Origin: Smittium culicis
Taxonomy: Eukaryota; Kickxellomycota; Harpellomycetes; Harpellales; Legeriomycetaceae
Direction of reading: 5' to 3'
Length of the DNA stretch: 12,620 nt
NCBI GenBank assembly: GCA_001970855.1
Contig: LSSN01006071.1
Coordinates: forward strand, 1-12,620
Positions within the stretch are counted from its first letter, which is position 1, and every line of letters begins with the position of its first letter. This document shows positions 7,871 through 12,620 of the stretch, piece by piece. The notes under the pieces are model-generated. The model searched no databases. It saw only the letters and a program-made list of their open reading frames with translations, and had not been told where the DNA came from. The position numbers and the translations under genes were made by a program.

Positions 7871-7889
7871 AATGCATATAGTATGCATT
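7871..7889. repeat. Small perfect hairpin
   Basis: AATGCATA (7871-7878) and TATGCATT (7882-7889) form an eight-base stem with a three-base loop, 17 bases after the preceding hairpin. Weaker pairing continues outward. No role is assigned. Confidence 0.6.
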
Positions 7890-8022
7890 CGACTTTTTGA
7901 TAATTGCTCGGAATTTGATATTTTTATTACTTTAATTCGTCAATTATAACAAATTCCATCAAATAACAAATCAAAAAAAAAATAGAAATAGTTTCTATAA
8001 ACCTTCCGAATTCTCAAATTCG

Positions 8023-8218
8023 TTAATCCTTTCCGCCCAACTATCTTTAAATGGATTAATTAATAGATTCGTGAATTATTTATAATTATATTTATTATTC
8101 GCCGCTATTCTACAGCAAATGTATTAATAAAAACTCCTCGGAAATATAATTATATTATTGTACCTAGTTTGCTAGATTTGTTAGGTCAAAAACTATCCAC
8201 AGCCCGTCAAAGGGTTAA
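8023..8218. mobile_element. piggyBac-like MITE, copy 3 (more diverged)
   Basis: The third copy is again exactly 196 bp with TTAA at both ends (8023-8026, 8215-8218), in the same orientation. The terminal sequences have decayed (TCCTTTCCGCCCAA at the left, CCCGTCAAAGGG at the right). TCGGAA at offset 115 and the GTCAAAAA-type block at offset 163 keep register with copy 2. It looks older than copies 1 and 2. Confidence 0.8.
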
Positions 8219-9054
8219 ATATGAATTATATTTTTCGCAATGCATATTTTATTCACTTCGGAACTTGAATGTTTAATATTATCGCATTTAGATAGTCATT
8301 TTTTTATAATAAAAAAACTAAAAAAATGTTTAAAGAAGCGATTTAATAGTAATTCCAGATTATATAAAAATTTCAATGAAAAGGAAAAAAGTATGTGAAT
8401 ATTTGTTGGATATACGACTAATACATAGATTTTTTTTGAAGATATCAATAAGATATCCCTATAAATCATAAACTTCAAACATATTTAATAATATGATGTA
8501 AATCTGAGCCTGAATAAGCTATAATAAATTAATAATTAATTGAGAAAGTATTGTAAAACTGGATATGTTAATGTAAATTTAATTTAAAGCATTTTTTCTA
8601 AAAAAATATTGTTATGATCTATTATATTATTTAAAATATTATTTTGTGTTCAAGGTTTTCATCGGATATATAATTGCTGCGTTTCTATGAGGGAATTGTA
8701 GAGATCTAATAAAACTGTTGCTATTCAAAAATATGAAGTTCAACAAATTACATATATTGAAAGAAGGTGAACATTTGAACTTTTGTGCTATTTAAAAAAT
8801 TTTTAATACAATTATTGTTAAGTTTAAAATCGAAGAAATTTAAATATAACAATTCTGTCAGATTTTTAATTATCTAGCCTGATTACAAATTAACTTATTA
8901 AGTATTAATGTATTGATAAGCGATTCAATTGGATTAGATTGTAATTTATAGTTGCTAATTATCAACCAAAGAGATTATTTAGTGAAGATGAATAACTAAT
9001 GAAAACAACAGTTTGGCTATAAAGTTTGGTCTATAAAAAATATTCAAAAAAAAA
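8219..9054. other. AT-rich stretch without a recognisable gene
   Basis: The only open frame of note is 60 codons on the minus strand (8478-8296), made of Ile, Leu, Phe and Lys as expected for translated AT-rich DNA. No motif or repeat was recognised. Confidence 0.6.
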
Positions 9055-9071
9055 ATGTTCATGAGAGATCA

Positions 9072-9170
9072 AAAGAGTTCAAAGAGTTCAAAGAGTTCAA
9101 AGAGTTCAAAGAGTTCAAAGAGTTCAAAGAGTTCAAAGAGTTCAAAGAGTTCAAAGAGTTCAAAGAGTTC
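9072..9170. repeat. Perfect 9-bp tandem repeat, 11 units
   Basis: AAAGAGTTC is repeated 11 times without a single change. The unit length is a multiple of three, so frames stay open. On the plus strand, ATG at 9055 starts a 42-codon frame: MFMRDQ, then Lys-Ser-Ser 11 times, then KLS and TAA at 9181-9183. There is no supporting domain or clear promoter, so I do not call it a gene. The perfect identity suggests recent expansion. Confidence 0.95.
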
Positions 9171-9521
9171 AAAATTATCCTAATTTCAGAAGGCGCCTTT
9201 TGATATTATGTTTTATAGTTTCGTTTTTTATATTGTAACATTTCTTGTAGTTTTCATCACCCTCCTTTCTTTTTTTCTTAAAATTAAAAAAAAAAAATTC
9301 GTTTCTTATTTTTTTAACTATCTATCAACTAGTAACGGTTTCTTCATAAAAAGTGGAATATAAAGCATTTGAAAATAATAAATATAATTTTTTAAAGATT
9401 GGCTAAACATTTATTTGGTGTCGTACTAATGTTGAGGTTACTGTTTACAGATTAACTAAATATTTATTTGTCAAATTAATCAGTATATTTTTCTTGACAA
9501 GTTAATTAAAAACATAAAAAA

Positions 9522-9557
9522 CGGAAACGGAAACGGAAACGTAAACAGAAACAGAAA
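9522..9557. repeat. Six hexamer units, CGGAAA grading to CAGAAA
   Basis: Three CGGAAA units are followed by CGTAAA and two CAGAAA. The change from CG to CA along the array could be a C-to-T mutation on the other strand, but six units are too few to show a trend. Confidence 0.85.
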
Positions 9558-9668
9558 ATATTAAGATACATTTTGATCAGAACCAGAAGGAGTTTAACTA
9601 AAACTTTAATATCAAAGAGCCTCAAAGATGCGGATATAAATATATTTTAATCCTTAGCTTAGTTATTT

Positions 9669-9859
9669 GGGATATTCTTTGGAGCAGCGGAACTTTTTTT
9701 TCTTATAAATTCTATTTGCTAGTATGAATTAGGGTAAACTATTGGTTGTATCAAGTAAACCATTCGATGATAAACTCTAAATTGAATTATAATTAAAAGT
9801 AATGCTCCAAAGTAGGAAAAACTTATTGGCAAAAGTTCCGCTCCTCCAAATAATCCCCC
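9669..9859. mobile_element. Small inverted-repeat element (MITE-like), about 191 bp
   Basis: The left end (9669-9697) and the reverse complement of the right end (9831-9859) match at 25 of 29 bases, sharing the core AGCGGAACTTTT preceded by TTTGGAG. The inside has no coding frame. TA dinucleotides near both borders would suit a Tc1/mariner-type target duplication, but the exact ends are unclear and no transposase is present. A subterminal block near 9804-9824 (GCTCCAAAGTAGGAAAAACTT) loosely repeats the end sequence. The family is not recognised. Confidence 0.6.
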
Positions 9860-9896
9860 ATATATATGGATGATTATTTTGAGGAGCGGAACTTTT
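9831..9896. repeat. Near-perfect 25-bp inverted repeat around a short palindrome
   Basis: The right end of the small element (9831-9855) is followed by an inverted copy of itself (9872-9896) with one mismatch in 25 bases. The 16 bases between contain the palindrome CCATATATATGG. The second arm is a third copy of the terminal sequence, either the start of another element whose remainder is gone or a snap-back duplication. Confidence 0.9.
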
Positions 9897-11700
9897 CCTA
9901 TTAAAAATTACCTTAGCTTCAATATTTATTTCGCTAATATATTCAACTTGAAAATATTATCAAATGGATTAAATAGATTAGCCAATAATACATAATAACT
10001 GCAACCATCAAATATATATCCTAGGAAATAAATGTTCCTTTCACTCTAAAAATCTCCGATATATAGATTAAAATCTTTTGACCTGATAATCAAATAAGCG
10101 AGTAATATTTTTTCGATTTTATTATTTAGTGTAATTGTAAAATTTACTCATATGGATTGCAATTAGTTACATAATTCGGAGCTAGTCAAATATTTAAAAA
10201 TCAGGTCTTTAATTTTATTCGTTTAACAGTGATAAAAAATTGCACGAAAAAAGCTTCAAAAAAATTTATTGTATATTTATGACTCGCGGATAAATCGGGC
10301 CTTTTTTATTAGTTATTCTATTTGACGATCTCGAATAGATAAAAGTAATGGTTGCACCAGTAATAATATTCTATTATATTTTCTAATATGATTAAATAAC
10401 AGAAGTAACGCTATTGAATAGGAATTTTTAATATAAAAACTTCATTACTCGAAATAACTTCCTACATAATTTGAGAAATGGTGTATATATTTTTTATTTT
10501 AAAGATACCAATAATCAATTATAATGTGTAGATTGCCGGAGAGATGTTCTTTCAAGAGTTTTATGAATTACTATTCGTAGATAAATCAAAATCGTGCTAA
10601 CTATAAAAAATTACTATCTTAATTTTAAATAAGGCAATTTATAAGATAGCCACATGTATTTCTAACTATTACAGATATTCAGAATTAATAGAAATATTAT
10701 ATTAAGACTTTCATGTCTAATACTCTGTAAAAAAGAATTTAATGATTCATATCTGATTAAAAGTAGCATTATAATTTGTTGCTATATCCAAGCAAGTCAT
10801 CATTTTTATGAGGGTCAGAATTATCACACTATTTATTGACACATAACGTAATATTTGGTGAAGAAAAAGCATCAAAGATTCCGAGATATGATTAAAACAA
10901 GAGTATTTTAGCCTCTTCTTGGATTGTGGGATGTTTTTATTTTACGAAAGATAGTCAAATTAATTCAAAAACTATAATTTTATACCGATTCTCATTCGAT
11001 TATTGGTCTATTTTTGGAATCTGGAAAAAAGAGATTAGATTATAAATAATAAGCGAACCAATAAACTAATTTTTTTAAGAGTGTGACGAGATATTATTGA
11101 CTATTTGATTTGAGTTATATTCAAAGTTAAATAAGAAATTTATTTTAAGTATTGGCTCTAATTTTCTAACAATTTCTAAAAATTAAATTATTGTTATTAT
11201 TACTTGTAGTTTATCCATTATGTTAGGCATTATTATTTATAAAATCAAATTTTTTTCATCTAATTATTAATTGATTGAATTTTTTTTTTAATTTGACATT
11301 CTTGCTTTGTGTTTTCTAGTATCTCAAACTTATTTGGTTAATTTTCTGAATTTATAACCAAAAAAAAATTGGAATCAGTCCTAAAATATCTTTCCTGGCT
11401 TTAAATGAGCAAATTATATTATAATCAACTACTCGCATATAAACACTATATTTATGGTTATCAAATCAAATGGTTTATTAATTGGTAAGAATTTATTTTC
11501 CTGATTTGTAATATAAAGATTGCTGTACAGCTACCAAACGTCTAACTTATTGGTTTTATATTTGTAATAGCCGATTGCATTATATAAAAAATAAATGGCT
11601 TAGCAATTCTGAGGTTTTAAATATATCTAAAAATAAATGCATGAAAGAATATAACATTTCAGATTTTTGAAAGGGTGAAGTTATGGTAAATTAAGTTAAA
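9897..11700. other. AT-rich intergenic stretch, nothing recognised
   Basis: About 1.8 kb with no open frame of 60 codons or more, no repeat unit, and no tRNA or transposon end that I can identify. It is probably upstream intergenic DNA of the surface-protein gene at the right edge and may hold distant regulatory sites. Confidence 0.6.
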
Positions 11701-11741
11701 CCAAAAATTTATTCGATAGGCAAGCTAAACAATTATCATAG

Positions 11742-11749
11742 TATAAAAG
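11742..11749 (+). promoter_or_regulatory. TATA box of the surface-protein gene
   Basis: TATAAAAG lies 85 bases before the start codon at 11835. The bases between are A-rich with scattered C (AACAAAAACTCATTCCATCC), as expected for a short leader with the transcription start roughly 30-60 bases after the TATA box. The consensus match stands out from generic AT-rich sequence because of the GTATAAAAGGC context. Confidence 0.65.
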
Positions 11750-11834
11750 GCAGGAAGAAATTCGAAAATATAAAAATCTTTAAAACATAAAACAAAAACT
11801 CATTCCATCCAAGATAAAAGGATTTTTCAAAAGC

Positions 11835-12620
11835 ATGAAGCTTTCATTAAAATCACTTGTCGCTTTGGGCTTAATTGCAATCTCAAGTTCGCTATCATCA
11901 AATAGCGAGAAAGATAATAGTCTAAATACCCATATTCAAAAGAGACAAAATTCTAGCACATGTCAATTCACACTACCAGATTACAGCGTATTGGAAGGAA
12001 ATATCATAGGTGAATTGTTCTTCCAAAATGCCGACGATGCATTAGTCATTCCTTGCGAAAGCTATTTTTTTGACATATCATTTGGTATGGACCAAGTGAA
12101 TGACGCATATGTTTACATATCGGACGTATATGGTCCATATGTTAACACAGGAATTGTGATAGAACTTTTAAATATTGAAGGAGAAATCGTGGTAAATTTA
12201 GGAAACGTAGAATCACCCAAATCAGATATGATAATTCCATCAGGCGATACATATAATATAACGATTACAAGTAATGAAAGTGGAATATCAGTATATGTAG
12301 ATACACTATTTAAAATTAACATTTCAAACGATGAGCTTAAATACCAAAGTACATTCAGTAATGGTCCAAAAAATATATACTTTGGTGGTACTGAGACAGG
12401 GATGATTATATCTGATATTCAATTTTCATGCAACAATAACGATAATGCCTGTATAGAAACAAGCACTGAATCATCAACTGAATCATCAACTGAATCATCA
12501 ACTGAATCATCAACTGAATCATCAACTGAATCATCAACTGAATCATCAACTGAATCATCAACTGAATCATCAACTGAATCATCAACTGAATCATCAACTG
12601 AATCATCAACTGAATCATCA
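11835..12620 (+). CDS. Secreted, probably cell-surface protein with TESS-repeat stalk (3'-truncated by window)
   Basis: An open frame of 262 codons runs off the right edge. I chose this ATG because it follows the TATA box, has A at -3 and opens a clear signal peptide (MKLSLKSLVALGLIAISSSL). A Lys-Arg pair at residues 36-37 (HIQKRQN) suggests Kex2-type removal of a short propeptide. Residues 43-206 form a beta-rich domain with four Cys (43, 74, 199, 206) and N-glycosylation sequons at 39, 141, 147 and 162. The run YNITITSNESGISVYVD, then IYFGGTETGMIISDIQFSC, recalls LamG/concanavalin-like sandwiches, but this is only a resemblance. From residue 211, Thr-Glu-Ser-Ser repeats 13 times to the window end, a rod-like stalk likely O-glycosylated. 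Known fungal adhesins share this layout and end in a GPI signal, which cannot be checked here. No intron is evident. The family is not recognised and function is unknown. Confidence 0.88.
   Translation, partial: MKLSLKSLVALGLIAISSSLSSNSEKDNSLNTHIQKRQNSSTCQFTLPDYSVLEGNIIGELFFQNADDALVIPCESYFFDISFGMDQVNDAYVYISDVYGPYVNTGIVIELLNIEGEIVVNLGNVESPKSDMIIPSGDTYNITITSNESGISVYVDTLFKINISNDELKYQSTFSNGPKNIYFGGTETGMIISDIQFSCNNNDNACIETSTESSTESSTESSTESSTESSTESSTESSTESSTESSTESSTESSTESSTESS
12465..12620 (+). repeat. Coding minisatellite, 13 perfect 12-bp units reaching the window edge
   Basis: ACTGAATCATCA repeats 13 times with no substitution and continues to the last base, so the true number is unknown. In the gene frame it encodes Thr-Glu-Ser-Ser. 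The minus strand is also open across it (Met-Ile-Gln-Leu units), which I treat as a by-product of the repeat. Identical codons in every unit indicate recent expansion or ongoing homogenisation. Confidence 0.97.

Noticed and set aside
7837..7990. A fourth MITE copy starting at TTAACCC (7837) with TCGGAA at 7908
   Set aside because: The spacing is 71 bases, not 115, and no right end is found; kept only as a possible relic.
12113..12322. A 69-codon minus-strand frame
   Set aside because: Antisense to the beta-rich domain of the surface-protein gene; no independent support.
12406..12618. Minus-strand frame encoding Met-Ile-Gln-Leu repeats
   Set aside because: It is the reverse strand of the TESS minisatellite; the plus frame has promoter, signal peptide and a folded domain.

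Overview
The window looks like AT-rich nuclear DNA from a eukaryote (by eye roughly a quarter G+C), most plausibly a fungus. The reasons are a TATAAAAG box in front of an intronless gene for a secreted protein with a signal peptide, a Lys-Arg (Kex2-type) processing site and a Ser/Thr-rich stalk, and a set of eukaryotic transposable elements. I cannot name the species. There are no bacterial-style operons, ribosome binding sites or CRISPR arrays.

Layout. (1) Positions 1-4952 hold one badly decayed Ty3/gypsy-type LTR retrotransposon on the minus strand: gag with a coiled coil and a broken zinc knuckle (about 4918-3760), protease end and reverse transcriptase (3356-2368), RNase H (2353-2030 and again 1472-1389) and integrase (about 1030-181). 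A polypurine tract and probably the start of an LTR follow at the left edge. Every domain has stops or frameshifts, and key catalytic residues are replaced. The two RNase H halves are about 0.5 kb too far apart, which points to a later insertion. (2) Positions 4953-6504 are AT-rich with no gene seen, only an imperfect palindrome. (3) Positions 6505-8218 hold three copies of a MITE, each exactly 196 bp including its TTAA ends (TTAACCCTTTC...GAAAGGGTTAA), which fits a piggyBac-like non-autonomous family. Between copies 2 and 3 lies a GC-richer insert of about 560 bp with a poly(A) tail, an AATAAA signal and near-identical 16-bp flanking repeats; it looks like a retroposed RNA on the minus strand. 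(4) Positions 8219-11700 are AT-rich and almost featureless. The exceptions are a perfect 9-bp tandem repeat (11 units), a short hexamer repeat, and a 0.2-kb element with 29-bp terminal inverted repeats beside a third, inverted copy of its end. (5) From 11742 to the right edge is the only intact gene: a TATA box, then an ORF running off the window, encoding a secreted, probably cell-surface protein with a beta-rich domain and a stalk of at least 13 TESS units.

The genes do not form a pathway. The window is a gene-poor nest of transposable elements next to one surface-protein gene. I found no convincing new multi-gene system. The most useful observations are the three equal-length TTAA MITEs, the retroposed GC-rich insert, and the terminal-repeat cluster near 9.7-9.9 kb.
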